Of a stretch of 41,308 bases of DNA, positions 21,212 through 31,700 are shown in pieces. Within the stretch, counting starts at the first letter, position 1. Each line of letters starts with the position of its first letter. Source of the stretch: Merdimmobilis hominis (GTDB taxonomy: Bacteria; Bacillota; Clostridia; Oscillospirales; Ruminococcaceae); the NCBI RefSeq assembly GCF_900104615.1, contig NZ_LT629939.1, positions 1,689,240 to 1,730,547 of the forward strand. Direction: 5' to 3'. The position numbers and the translations under genes are program-made. The notes under the pieces are model-generated. The model worked only from the letters and a program-made list of their open reading frames with translations, did not search any database and was not told the origin of the DNA.

Positions 21212-22840
21212 TTATCCCTGCTTTGCTTTCACCCAGAAGGGGTCCAGGTTGTCGCTGAAGAACCGCCCGTTGAGGACATGCTCCATCAAAAAGGTTTTGC
21301 GGTCCTCAGGGAGGGTGCAGTCGGCGAGAATCTCCTGGAAGATTTTTTCCTCTTCCACCCAATCGGCAGTCATCCTCACCACCGGGGCGGTGTTGTCTGC
21401 ATCCAAAAGGAGCAGCTTAGGTCCGCCCTCCCGGTTATCCCAGGGCTCCCACTGGGGGAGCCCTGCCCCGTTGGGGTCTCCGGTGTGGACAAAGTTGGAG
21501 AGATACTGCCGGTACACCTGGGCTAGGGCCTCCCTGCCTGGACGGTTCCGGGAGGTGAACACCTCCGGCGTCACCGCGTAGGAGGGCCGCTCAATCCCCA
21601 TGGTGAGGAAGAGATCCAGGCCGTGGGCCCCGCCCATCCGCATGGAGCCCAGTTCCCCAGTGACCTCCGGGTTCATCCCCCACAGGCACCGGCCTGCGTA
21701 AACGGGGGGCTGTCCCAGCTGGGCGGAGAAGGCTTTGGCATTCTGCTCCCCATTGATGTACCCAAACAGGGCGCTGCCGTAGCGGGTGACAAACCGGTAT
21801 TCCTCCACCACCTGGGGGTCGGTGAAGTCCGCGCCCTGGAAGGCTGGGTCGCTGTTGGCGTTGGCGGTGAATTCATGGCCGCCGCTGAGGACCATCATCG
21901 GCACCTGATAGGATTCCCCCCGGGCAAGCACCTGGAACCCCTCCTTGGGGATGGTGGCCCCATCGGCGAAGAGGTGGGGGAACACCGCCATGCGGATGGC
22001 GGCCCCGGCCATCAAAGGGCCGAAGCGCAGGGCGTCCACCCCCATCAGGTAATCCCGCACTTCAGGGGAGGCGGAATCCAGCCAGGCGGCAGCCGATGGC
22101 AGGTCGGGGGCCTTGCCGTCCTCCACCACAAGCCGGCCCAGGGCCTTGGTGGCGATGGAAGCCCCTTTTTCCGGGTCGGTGGTGGTAAAGCCGCCGCTGA
22201 AGGTGACCGCCCGGGAAAAGCTGCCCCGGAACAGGGGGGAGATCAGCATGCACAATAGGTCCCGGGAGCCGGAGGAGTAACCGCAGACGGTCAGGTTGCC
22301 GGCGTCGCCGCCAAAGGATTGGATGTTTTCATGGACCCAGGAGAGGCTTTTTTTGATATCCAGCAGGCCGAAGTTGCCGGAATCTTCCAAGGGGTCGCCG
22401 GTGCGGATGGCCTTGATGTTCAGCCAGCCCAGGGCGCCCAGCCGCAGGTTGATGGTGACCACCACGGCGTGCAGGGCGTCGGCCATCAGCGGACCGTCCA
22501 TCAACTGGCCGGAATCGGTCTGGTTGTTGCCCCCATGGATGAAGAAGAACACCGAAAGGGTCTCCTGGGTGTCGGGACGGAAGACGTTGAGGTAGAGGCA
22601 GTCCTCGCTGCCGACGACGGCGGTTCCCTGCTTCTGCACCGAAACGGGGCCGAATTGTTTGGCTGGGCGAATGCCCTCCCAGGGGATCGGGTCTTGGGGG
22701 GCGCGCCAGCGCAGCGGGCCTACCGGTGGGGCGGCGTAGGGGATACCCAGCCAGCAAAGGACGCTGTGCTCTGGGGAACGGATGCCCTCCAGCCAGCCGG
22801 AGGCCACCTGGCGGAGCAGGGGATTGGATGGATGTTCCAT
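21212..22840 (-). CDS. Type-B carboxylesterase
   Basis: A 542-residue protein starting at MEHPSNP (22840), with GGGAG directly upstream. No signal peptide, so cytoplasmic. Alpha/beta-hydrolase of the cholinesterase/para-nitrobenzyl-esterase family: GIPYAAPPVGPLRW (about 32-45), EDCLYLNVF (80-87 region), oxyanion-hole HGG (112-114) and nucleophile Ser189 in GYSSG. A likely catalytic His is in GGAHGLDL near 465. The usual nucleophile motif of the family is GESAG; the Glu-to-Tyr and Ala-to-Ser changes here are uncommon and may shift specificity. The substrate is unknown. It follows the terminator of the upstream operon and has its own leader. Confidence 0.9.
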   Translation of the reverse strand: MEHPSNPLLRQVASGWLEGIRSPEHSVLCWLGIPYAAPPVGPLRWRAPQDPIPWEGIRPAKQFGPVSVQKQGTAVVGSEDCLYLNVFRPDTQETLSVFFFIHGGNNQTDSGQLMDGPLMADALHAVVVTINLRLGALGWLNIKAIRTGDPLEDSGNFGLLDIKKSLSWVHENIQSFGGDAGNLTVCGYSSGSRDLLCMLISPLFRGSFSRAVTFSGGFTTTDPEKGASIATKALGRLVVEDGKAPDLPSAAAWLDSASPEVRDYLMGVDALRFGPLMAGAAIRMAVFPHLFADGATIPKEGFQVLARGESYQVPMMVLSGGHEFTANANSDPAFQGADFTDPQVVEEYRFVTRYGSALFGYINGEQNAKAFSAQLGQPPVYAGRCLWGMNPEVTGELGSMRMGGAHGLDLFLTMGIERPSYAVTPEVFTSRNRPGREALAQVYRQYLSNFVHTGDPNGAGLPQWEPWDNREGGPKLLLLDADNTAPVVRMTADWVEEEKIFQEILADCTLPEDRKTFLMEHVLNGRFFSDNLDPFWVKAKQG

Positions 22841-22987
22841 AGTCTCCCTCTTTTCTTTCAAATTGATGTCCCCCCAAGAATAGCACATTCCCCACAAGCT
22901 TTCAAACCGTCCCCAAAGGATTGGGCGGTTTGTACAATCCCGGGTGGAATTTTCCGGCAGCAGCTGAAGAGGACCCCTGCGAAGTTG

Positions 22988-23019
22988 AAAATCTCCCCCT
23001 TCCGAAAGGAGGAGATTTT
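22988..23019 (-). terminator. Terminator after the metal-hydrolase operon
   Basis: Stem AAAATCTCC/GGAGATTTT continued by four more pairs with one minus-strand G-U wobble (22988-23001/23006-23019), tetraloop, directly after the stop of the gene at 23024. Confidence 0.75.
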
Positions 23020-23023
23020 TTCA

Positions 23024-23614
23024 TTAGAGAGTTATTTCCTCACCGGGGCGGACCACAAGTTTGCCGGGGGCGTCGAAAGCGTTGGCCATCTCCTCGTCAA
23101 ACAGCCCGCCTGGCTTCATGTGGATGGGGATGTTGTGCTTGGCCCCGATGAGCCGGGCGCATTTTTGGGCCTCCTCCCGGTCCATGTTGTAGATGCCGTC
23201 CATACACAGAAGAGCATAGTCCAGGCGGCGGGCGGCAAACCCAGCCATAGCGTCGGTGGTGGAGGTGTCCCCAGCGGCGTAGACGGTCACCCCATCCACA
23301 CGGAGGATGTACCCGACGCACTCCTCTTTTTTGTGATTTTTGTTGTAGGCGGGCACTGCTTCCACCTCCATCCCACAGAGGGGGAAGGTGTGGTAGATGC
23401 CCCCTTCTAGGGCCTCCTGATAAGTGATTACCTGGCAGCCGGGCTTTTGGGTGACCAGTTCCAGCTTATTGTGGTCGTAGTGGCCGTGGGTGACCAGTAT
23501 GCCGTCAGCGGACAGGTCGTACCCCTCTCCGGCAAAGGGGTCCACATAGATTACCTTGCCCTCATCTGTAGTGATGCGGAAACTCCCGTGCCCTTGGTAC
23601 AGCAGTTTTGCCAT
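23024..23614 (-). CDS. Metallo-beta-lactamase-fold metal-dependent hydrolase
   Basis: A 196-residue single-domain protein without signal peptide. The metal-binding signature THGHYDH is at 42-48. A downstream AAGDTS provides the bridging Asp, and IPIHMKPG near 175 supplies the last His. The short length and overall layout match the UPF0173/UlaG-like subgroup, not beta-lactamases. The substrate is unknown. Last gene of the operon with ywbE, the HhH protein and the nitroreductase. Confidence 0.88.
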   Translation of the reverse strand: MAKLLYQGHGSFRITTDEGKVIYVDPFAGEGYDLSADGILVTHGHYDHNKLELVTQKPGCQVITYQEALEGGIYHTFPLCGMEVEAVPAYNKNHKKEECVGYILRVDGVTVYAAGDTSTTDAMAGFAARRLDYALLCMDGIYNMDREEAQKCARLIGAKHNIPIHMKPGGLFDEEMANAFDAPGKLVVRPGEEITL

Positions 23615-23669
23615 AAGGCGTTCCTCCTTTATCCGTAAATGGTTTTTGCGTCTTGGGATGGGGTTCCGT

Positions 23670-23873
23670 TTAGTCCTCTTCCAAAATGGCTTGTACCCGG
23701 CCCACCTGATCCCCTTCCCGAAGCATCACTTTGATGCCGTGGGGGTGGGTGGGGCTGTTTGTGAGGATGCGTTTGACATGGCCTCGGGTTAATTTGCCGG
23801 TGGGCTGGTCTTTTTTCAAAACAATGTCCACCAGAGCGCCAATGGAGATACTGCTTCGTGTTTTGCCATCCAT
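23670..23873 (-). CDS. ywbE: YwbE family protein
   Basis: A 67-residue protein. GALVDIVLKKDQPTGKLTRG and ILTNSPTHPHGIKVML match the highly conserved YwbE family (the Bacillus protein has the same length and phrases). It is a small basic, probably beta-barrel domain with a suspected nucleic-acid role; the function is not established. Third in a four-gene operon. Confidence 0.92.
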   Translation of the reverse strand: MDGKTRSSISIGALVDIVLKKDQPTGKLTRGHVKRILTNSPTHPHGIKVMLREGDQVGRVQAILEED

Positions 23874-23901
23874 AGGAAAAACCTCCTTTTTGGCTGATTC
23901 T

Positions 23902-24150
23902 TTAATCCAAATCTTTCCAGACCCACCATTTTAGCTTTTCCGGGTCCGGATTGGGGGTATTTGCGTAGTAGACAATCATTCGGTAGAGGTACAGCTGGTC
24001 TATTTTCACACCGGTCAGCAGGCACTCCCGGTCGTAGAGCTCTTGAGGGTCCGCCCCCTTGAGGGAGGCTATGGTCGTGTAGCCCAGGGAGAGGAGGGAG
24101 GCTTCGGTGGCCTCGCCCACATAGGGGATGGTCCGCAGTTCCGTTTTCAT
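23902..24150 (-). CDS. Cdd1-like helix-hairpin-helix protein
   Basis: An 82-residue protein. IPYVGEATEASLLSLGYTTIASLKGADPQELYDRE is a helix-hairpin-helix pair, and the conserved tail YRMIVYYANTPNPDPEKLKWWVWKD is typical of the Cdd1 ('pathogenicity locus') family. A DNA-binding role is inferred from the HhH fold; the biological role is unknown. Starts 13 bases after the nitroreductase stop. Confidence 0.88.
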   Translation of the reverse strand: MKTELRTIPYVGEATEASLLSLGYTTIASLKGADPQELYDRECLLTGVKIDQLYLYRMIVYYANTPNPDPEKLKWWVWKDLD

Positions 24151-24163
24151 GGGAAATTCCCCC

Positions 24164-24703
24164 TTACGACTCCAAAAAGGTGGCGATCTCCGGGAGGGAT
24201 TTGCGTTTCTTGGGCCGCAGCCCCTCCTTTGCGGCGTACCCGACGCCGATCACCAACCGGATGCGCTTCTCCTTGGGGATGGGGAGAAGGTTCTTTAACT
24301 TGCCCTCATGGAACCAGCCCATGATGCAGGTGGAAAGTCCCTGCTCGGTGGCGGCCAGCACTAGGTGGGCAGTGGCGATACCGATATCGATGGAGGCGTA
24401 TTCCTGGCTTTTGACCATGCCGCCCAGCCGGGCCGAGAGGGTGGCTTTTTCCTCCACCACCACGATAAAGGTGGGGCAGTTTTCGCTGAATTTGTTCATC
24501 CCCAGTCCCTGAAGGCACTCGGCTACTTGGGCCGAGAGCTCCGGCTGGTTGACCACCACGAAACTCCAGGGCTGGCTGTTACAGGCGGAGGGGGCGATGC
24601 GGGCCGCCTCCAGGCAGCGGGTCAATTGTTGGTGGGAGACCGGGCGGTTGGGATCGTAGTTCCGGCAACTCTCCCGCTGGGAGATCAGGCTAAAATAGTC
24701 CAT
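24164..24703 (-). CDS. Nitroreductase-family flavoprotein
   Basis: A 179-residue protein. The start at 24703 (MDYFSLISQRESCRNYD) has GGAGG 6 bases upstream. Family marks: RESCRNYDPNRPV near the N-terminus (FMN phosphate contact), APSACNSQPWSFVVV (about 35-50), and the C-terminal VIGVGYAAKEGLRPKKRKSL. These enzymes use FMN and NAD(P)H to reduce nitro compounds, quinones or similar acceptors; the physiological substrate is unknown. First gene of a four-gene operon. Confidence 0.92.
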   Translation of the reverse strand: MDYFSLISQRESCRNYDPNRPVSHQQLTRCLEAARIAPSACNSQPWSFVVVNQPELSAQVAECLQGLGMNKFSENCPTFIVVVEEKATLSARLGGMVKSQEYASIDIGIATAHLVLAATEQGLSTCIMGWFHEGKLKNLLPIPKEKRIRLVIGVGYAAKEGLRPKKRKSLPEIATFLES

Positions 24704-24718
24704 AATATCCTCCTTTTT

Positions 24719-24730
24719 TGTCGAATGACA
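24719..24730. promoter_or_regulatory. 0A-box-like site TGTCGAATGACA
   Basis: TGTCGAA is the consensus Spo0A box, here part of the imperfect palindrome TGTCGAATGACA. It lies just upstream of the nitroreductase ribosome binding site and about 330 bp before an orphan Spo0A-type DNA-binding protein. A single short match could be chance. Confidence 0.4.
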
Positions 24731-25058
24731 GTATAGATTCAATTCAAAATTGCCCCTTGTATAATAGAATAGGTGTGCTTTTTCTCCGATGGCTCAGTAT
24801 ACTCTACCTACATAGTATATCACAAATCTCTTTTAAATTGGAAAAATACCGGGGCCGCCGTGGGGCAGGAGGGTTTCCCCCAATTCCTTGAAAAAAAGGG
24901 GAGTGGTTCCACTTTGGCATAACTGCTTGGTTTTTCTGGTATCTTACTGCAAATGTTCTTTTCTTTTGGTCAAGCTTTGTGTAGTTTTGTCCTTATCTCT
25001 CCAAAGCCGTCAATTTCTAGTACCCTTAAAAAATAAAGTAAATAAGGAGGTTTTTTCA
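24731..25058. other. Divergent intergenic region, no gene seen
   Basis: AT-rich in its left half. A good -10-like TATAAT (around 24761-24766, plus strand) without a matching -35. An open frame running into the Spo0A-like gene is hydrophobic by chance and lacks a start signal. No stable hairpins noted. Confidence 0.4.
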
Positions 25059-25418
25059 ATGAATCTTGTAGAACAGACCTTGCTCCGGCTTGGGGGACAT
25101 GTGGCAAACATCAGCTATCAAAGGTTCCTGCATGTGATGGATCTTATTTTGCAGCAGGACGTCTTCCCTTCCGGCCAACTGATGTCCAAGATCTACAGCC
25201 AAGCTGCGCGGGATTTGGATGTCAGCCGGGACGTTCTCGTGCGATCGGTAGCTAGAGTGGTAGATGACATGTGGTACAACGGCAACCCCAAAATTCTCAA
25301 AGAGATCTTAGAGGAAAAACCAGAGTACAAGCCTTATCCCAAGGACATGCTCTACTACCTGTACAGGTACGTCCAGAAAAAGGAGAAGGAGCAGCCTGCC
25401 GAACTGGTGAAGGTCTAG
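25059..25418 (+). CDS. Orphan Spo0A C-terminal-type DNA-binding protein
   Basis: A 119-residue protein with AAGGAGG 8 bases before the ATG at 25059. Residues about 10-85 resemble the Spo0A effector domain: a helical start, ARDLDVSRDVLVRSVARVVDDMW in the place of the recognition region, and the closing phrase YNGNPKILKEIL. The receiver domain of Spo0A is missing, so control by phosphorylation is not expected. The tail is polar and Lys/Glu-rich. It lies directly upstream of the giant surface-protein gene with a terminator between, so it could regulate it. Target binding and function are inference. Confidence 0.7.
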   Translation: MNLVEQTLLRLGGHVANISYQRFLHVMDLILQQDVFPSGQLMSKIYSQAARDLDVSRDVLVRSVARVVDDMWYNGNPKILKEILEEKPEYKPYPKDMLYYLYRYVQKKEKEQPAELVKV

Positions 25419-25441
25419 TTCGGGGAGTCCCATCCCAGCTG

Positions 25442-25470
25442 CCCCCGGAGGCTTTTTGAGCCGCCGGGGG
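25442..25470 (+). terminator. Terminator-like hairpin after the Spo0A-like gene
   Basis: CCCCCGG-GGCT pairs with AGCC-CCGGGGG around one A-G mismatch and a 5-base loop (25442-25453/25459-25470). The following tract is A-rich rather than T-rich, so efficiency is uncertain. Confidence 0.6.
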
Positions 25471-25763
25471 TAAAAAATTGCCCAATCAAAGCCCCCTCCC
25501 CCAATGGTTTGGAGGAAAGGGCGGTTTTACCCCAATCCCTATGGAGGGTAGCAAGCGCTGCACCTATTCTTAAGGGGGGCCTTATCCTCATCTGTGGAAT
25601 TGGAAAGATCTGACATAAAAATTTCAAGGATTTGTAATAATGTAACCATGCTGTGACTACATGCCGGTATGATGAATCCATACAATGGTGTAAAAGCGAG
25701 TCCTGTTCGCTTAAACAACAGTATTATATCGCATTCGGGCGAATGTAGAGAGGTGGTTATTTC
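25471..25763 (+). other. Leader/promoter region of the giant surface-protein gene
   Basis: No gene. Two small hairpins, AAGCGA/TCGCTT (25694-25712) and CATTCG/CGAATG (about 25732-25745), precede the binding site AGAGGTGG. A TATTAT near 25721 may be a -10, but no convincing -35 is present. Confidence 0.4.
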
Positions 25764-28700
25764 ATGAGGAGAAAATCGTTTTCTATAACGACAAAACGAT
25801 GTATTGCATTCTTCTTGACACTTCTGATGCTTTCAGGCAGTGTTGTAAACTTGGGCGTGAATGTGTTTGCAGCGGAAGCGGCCTCCACCGTTGTGGAGAT
25901 CGACGGTGCTGCTGTGCGTAAAGCTTATGCTGACGGTGAAGTCTTAACCGTCGACGAAGTGCTGGAAAATCTGCCCAGCTTTACAGCGGATACAGAAGAA
26001 GAGACAGAAGCATTGAACCAAGCCCTGGCAGATGCACTGCGGGAGCAGCTGTCCGAACAGGACGGCAATTGGCTGGAAGTGGTGGAAAACCGGGAGCTGG
26101 ACGGCAACGGAAACATTCGGATTTTAGTTGCTGTCCGCTTGGCCCTGTCCGATGCTGAGGCAGAAGACGCAAAACCGGAGATTGTTGGCGTCGAAGTCTA
26201 CACCATCAACACCGGGCTAAGTGAAGAAAAGATAGAAGTGCGGTTGTTGGGTGAAGAAACCCAGGAGACCATCAGGGATACCTATGCGCTGGAATCCAAA
26301 GAGGTTGAGTCCGAAAAAAAGCCGGAGAAACCAGAGGGCAAACCTGTTGGCCCCAGCGGCAGTTCCAGCAGCGAGCCGGAGGTCAGCCCCAGTGAGCCTT
26401 CCGTCCCTGGGGAAACCCCCAGCGAGCCGGTAACCCCCGATGAGACTCCCAGTGAGCCAGTCACTCCCGTGGACCCCGACAGTTCCATTCCCACCCAGCC
26501 TGTAGATCCCGAAGGGAGCGAACCCACCGAGCCGGAAGAGACCCCTGAGGAAACTCCTTCCGATCCTTCCACCGATGGGTCTGATGAGGCCGAAGAACCC
26601 ACAGAAGTTCCTTCTGAAACTCCCGGCGAGGGTGATTCTGACGGTTTCGAGGAAGACTCCACCGGCAACGATACCTCGGACAATGATTCTGAGGGTGTGT
26701 TGGTTGCGTCCATCGACGGCCGCATTGTCCTTTCAGCATTGGTAGAAAACGAATTTGGCTCCAATGAAGGCGAAGATATCACCGATCCCTCTGACAATGG
26801 CGAAGACGGCGAGGATGACAAAGACGTCACCGACCGCTCTGACAATGGCGAAGACGGTGGGGATGACCAAGACGTCACCGACCCCTCTGACAATAGCGAA
26901 GACGGTGAGGATGACCAAGACATCACCGACCCCACCGAGGATGACAAAAAAGACGATGATAAGCCTGCCATCGAGGATGAAGAGGAAGAACCCACTTTCA
27001 CTGCTTCTGCGGAAAAGGTGGAGAGCAAAGACCTGGGTTCTGCCAAGAAGGTGACAATGACCGTCGCCCCTTTCTCCTTCCAGAAGACTAGCTTTGTGGT
27101 GCAACCTCTGTCGGTGACCCAAGGCGAAGGCCAGCTCCTGATCAAAAAGGTGGATAGAGAGGGCAACCCCATCCCCGGTGTCACCTTTACCGCAAAGGTC
27201 ACTGCGGAAGACGTTTTTAAGCATCAATTCTTCGGTACTTATTATACCGATGGCAGCGCTGAGATTCCCGTCACCACCGATGAAAACGGGGAAGCGGTGC
27301 TGAACTACACCGGTTCTTTTCAGGTAAAAGATACCGATAGTAGAGATACAAAGACCATCAACGGCAAAGACTATGCCTTGACCATTGAGCTCTATGAGAC
27401 CGGCGGTTTGGATGAGTATGAGGCTGCTGATCCCAAGACCCGGTTGATCCAGTTTGAAAAGGAAGAGGATGCTACTCAGCTAACCGTTTCACGGCGTCCC
27501 GGGGTAAATACTGACTATGTCACGGATTATTCCAAAGAGTCTACTAGAAGGCCCTTTGTCACCGTGCAAAACAAGAAATCCGTTAATTCGGTGCAGCTTC
27601 GCGCTTTGGCCATTGGCCAGTCCGGCTTGGAGTTCACCTATAGAATTACGGTGGACGGTGTGCCCTATAACGGCACTTTGACAAGCAAAAATGGGAATAC
27701 TGTGACCGCTGAGAATGGCTATGTCACAATCCCCCAGGACAACGACAATGGAGACTACACCTACACCATCACTGGCATTGGTGCTGGTAAAAATGTGGTG
27801 ATTGAGCAGACCGGCAGCGCAGGGTGTAAACTGATCCGGTTGCTCCACGGTTCAACGCTGTTGGATTTGGGCCCGGCCTCCTTTGAATCCAAGAAAGGGG
27901 ACAATGGCGCAATCATCTTTGTAAACGCCAAAACCGGCACTGGCGGCGCAACCGGCTCTGCGTTGGAATTGACCAAAAAGGCAATTCGCAACGATGCGCT
28001 CAGCACCGGCAACGACATCATTTATGATATGGAGTTGACCGTGGCAGGCAAGGGCAAAGTCACCGAGATGGAGACACCTGTCAATGTCATTTTTGTCATT
28101 GACCGATCCAGCTCTATGCGGGATACAGTGAGCGGCAATGGATATGGTAATGGCGGAGATAACTCCCGCTGGAATATCACCCGCCGCTCCATCAACACTA
28201 TGGCGGAAAACCTAATTAAATCGAATAGAAACAGCCAGGTTGCGGCCGTGTACTTCCAGGATGAGAAAGGCGGAGTCATTTCCAATTGGACCTCCAATGT
28301 CGGAGAAGAGTGGATCACCTTGGGCAACCCGGGTACCGGTTATGGCACCTATGCAGCTAAGGGATTTGAAAAAGCTTACGAACTGCTGGGGCAGCGGGGT
28401 AACAACTATCCCACCTATGTGGTGTTTATGACCGACGGCGATGAAAGCGATGGGGCAGACGGTGTTAACAGGGCAATTGCCGCCGCTAAGAAGATCAACG
28501 CGGATTACCCTGAAGTCCAGATTCACACCATCGGCATCAGCAACGATCCCGGCACAGCGGTACTGAATCCTCAGGGCGAGAACCGCTATCAGGATTCTTA
28601 CACCAAAGCGACCAAAGAGACAGATATTTCCAACACCTTCACCGGCATTCTCAATATGATTTTTGAGAATTACGAAATCCCCGTGGTCACTGACCAACTG

Positions 28701-31700
28701 AGCGGCAACGTGGAGTTGATCCAAGGAACCCAAAAGACTTGGGTCAATGATACAGAAGTGTCTGGCGAGGTGGTGTTCAACGATCGCAACGACACCTTCA
28801 CCTGGACCATCAATGCAAAAGATGGGGACAAAGCAATTTTGGATGGTATGGAAAACGTCCATAAGCTGACCTACCAGGTGAAAGTCACCAATGGGAGCAC
28901 TGACTACACCAATTTGGCAGATCCGGATACCGGTACCCATGCGAACGATAAAGGTTGGTTCTCCAACGGGGTAGCGGAACTCCGCTGCCGTGGCGTGTAT
29001 ACCGAAAGCTTCCCCAAACCGGTTGTTCAAACCAAAGTGGTCATCAACAACCAGGATATCGACATTGTAAAAATCGATGCTGATAGCAAGGCAGCTCTGT
29101 CCGGCGCCGAGTTTGTCATCAAGAGGGGGAGCAAAGAAGTTGCTGCCCTGACAACTGGCGCAGATGGTACAGCCAATATGAAGCTAGATGTTTTGGCTCA
29201 AGAGTTCGGCGGCAACCCCACAGCGGGCACAAAACTGACCTTTACAATTGAGGAAAAGAAATCTCCGGAGAACTACGCACCGATCTCCGGCACAATTGCC
29301 ACTTTTGACGTGGAGTATACCGGTAGCATGTTCCGCATCGCTAAAAACGGCGAGAACGATGTGTTCACCGTAAACAGCGACAAGGCAGAATACTCCATGG
29401 AGAAAGGCACCCTGACCGTGAAGAACAGCCTGGGTGCGAAGGGTATCACCACCACAGTGGAAAAGAGCTTCAAGAGTGGGGATGCTACTGATCTGGGCGG
29501 CAAATCCTACACCGTTCGGATTAGCGATGGCGCTGCCACGGTGAAGGATTTCACGGTGAGCGACCCATATACGGTCGAATTTACCGGTGGAGACGCTCCT
29601 GCCCTAGAAGCAGGGAAGGAATACACCGTCACCGAAGTAATCCCCAATGAGGCGAACTACACCTTAGACGGCGAGATCTCTATCGAGGTTTCTTATCAGG
29701 GTGGTGAGAAGCAAACATCTGCTGGTTCCTTCACAATCCCCCGCGAGAAATTTACAAGCGTTACTGGAATTACCATCCGCTTGACCAACAAAGCAAACCG
29801 CGGAAACATCGAGTTTACCAAGTATGGCCAAGAGGACAACAAGTTGGCAGGCGCTGTATTTGGTATCTATACAGATCCGGCATGCGCTACCACAGCTTTT
29901 GCAACTGCGACTTCCGATGCTGAGGGCAAGGTTTCCTTTGCCAACATCCCGGTCGGCACCTACTATGTAAAAGAAATCTCTGCCCCGGATCATTACCAGG
30001 TAAGCGATACAATCTACTCTGTAGAAGTGACCAACGGCGGAACCGCAAAGATCAATGATGGCAAAGTGGTAAACAACTACGTCAATGATGGCTCCATCAC
30101 CGTTGTGAAGAAGCTGACAGAAGGCACCTCTTGGGAGTTTGCCAAGGATGCTGCGTTTACCTTCACCGCCACCAAGGGTGGTGTAACCCACACCGGTACC
30201 GCCACATTTAGCAGAGAAGAAGACCTGGAAAATGGCGTCACTGTCCTGTGGGCGACTGCGGACGGTACCGTTTCCAGCCTCACTGGCTTGGAATACGGTG
30301 CTTGGGAGATCAGAGAGGCCAGCTCTGGCAATTTGTTCGAACTGAGCAAGGCTGAAGGAGACGGTCAAAACGTTGCAATCAGCAACAAGGTCGCCACTGC
30401 GACTTTGGGCATTGCGGACCAAGACGCAACGGTAACTTTCACCAACAGTCCCAAGCAGAATGCGGGCAGTATCAACATTTCCAAAGCTGTTACAACCGCG
30501 AACCCGACTTATACTGGCACTTTCCCAGTTGGTGTTTACACTAAACAAGGGAACGATCAGATGGTTTTAGCAGGTACTCCCATATTCTTAAATGCGGATG
30601 GAACCGTTCAAACCGCATCTGGCCTGGCTTTGGATCAGACCTACTATGTAAAAGAAGAAGCTGTAAAAGGCTATACTTTGGTTGGTATGACCGTTGGTGG
30701 GGCGCCTGTGGAGCCTGTCACCTACAACAATGAGAAATACTACCCTGTCACCCTCACCGGTACGGCGGCAGTCCAGGTTGTAGTGACCAACACCGCTGCC
30801 ACCTATGGCGTTGCTATCCAGGTCGCCAAAGACCTGAAAGACACCTTCTTGTTGAAAAATGGCGATTCCAAAGAGTTTACCTTTACTTTGACCGGCCCCA
30901 ATGGCTACGAGGAAGAAGCCAAAGTGACCGTAAGCAAGGATCAGCAAGGCAATCTTTCCACTGCCCCTGTGACCTTCACAAAGCCCACAAACGGCTGGGT
31001 TGCGGGTGTGTATACCCTTGCTGAGGAGAGCGACAGCCAGTACACTCTGGACGGGATGAAATCCAATATTGCAGGGTTGTCCATCACAAACGGCGTGGCA
31101 TTTACCCTGACGGATGACATCCTAAGCCAGAATCCCACAATCACCTTTACCGCGACCAACAAAGTGGCTGTAGCAGAGGTTAGCTCCATTTCTTTGAAGA
31201 AGGAGATCGCAGAGGGCGCTTGGCTGATCCCTGAGAGCGGCAAGACCTTTAACTACACCCTGACCACCCCGGATCAGAAAACGATTGCGATCACGGCCAC
31301 CTTTAACAAAGATGGCACCAGCAATAGCAATATCCTGGAGCAGGTGAAAGCCGCTTATGGCGATCCTGTGAAGCTCCCAGTCGGCACCTACACCCTGGCC
31401 GAGGGTGCTGATGACCAGTTCAACGCACAGAGCATGACCGCAACCGGTGCAGATACTGTAAGCAGCACTGTGAATAGCATCACCTTCGGTGTGAACAAGG
31501 ATACCACCAGCATCGCCTTTGTATCCACCAATACCGTGAAGACCGGCGCTATGGATCTGGTCATCCGCAAGACCATCCCCGGTTATGCGGTTGGCGCAGA
31601 CGATAAGACCTTTGCATTCACTCTGACCAAGCCGGATGGCACAACAACCGTCAAGGAACTGACCCTGGCGGCCAACGCCACCACCGGCACCGTCACCTGG

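Noticed and set aside
26775-26948. CRISPR or mobile repeat
   Set aside because: In-frame 48-bp tandem units coding an acidic stalk; no spacers.
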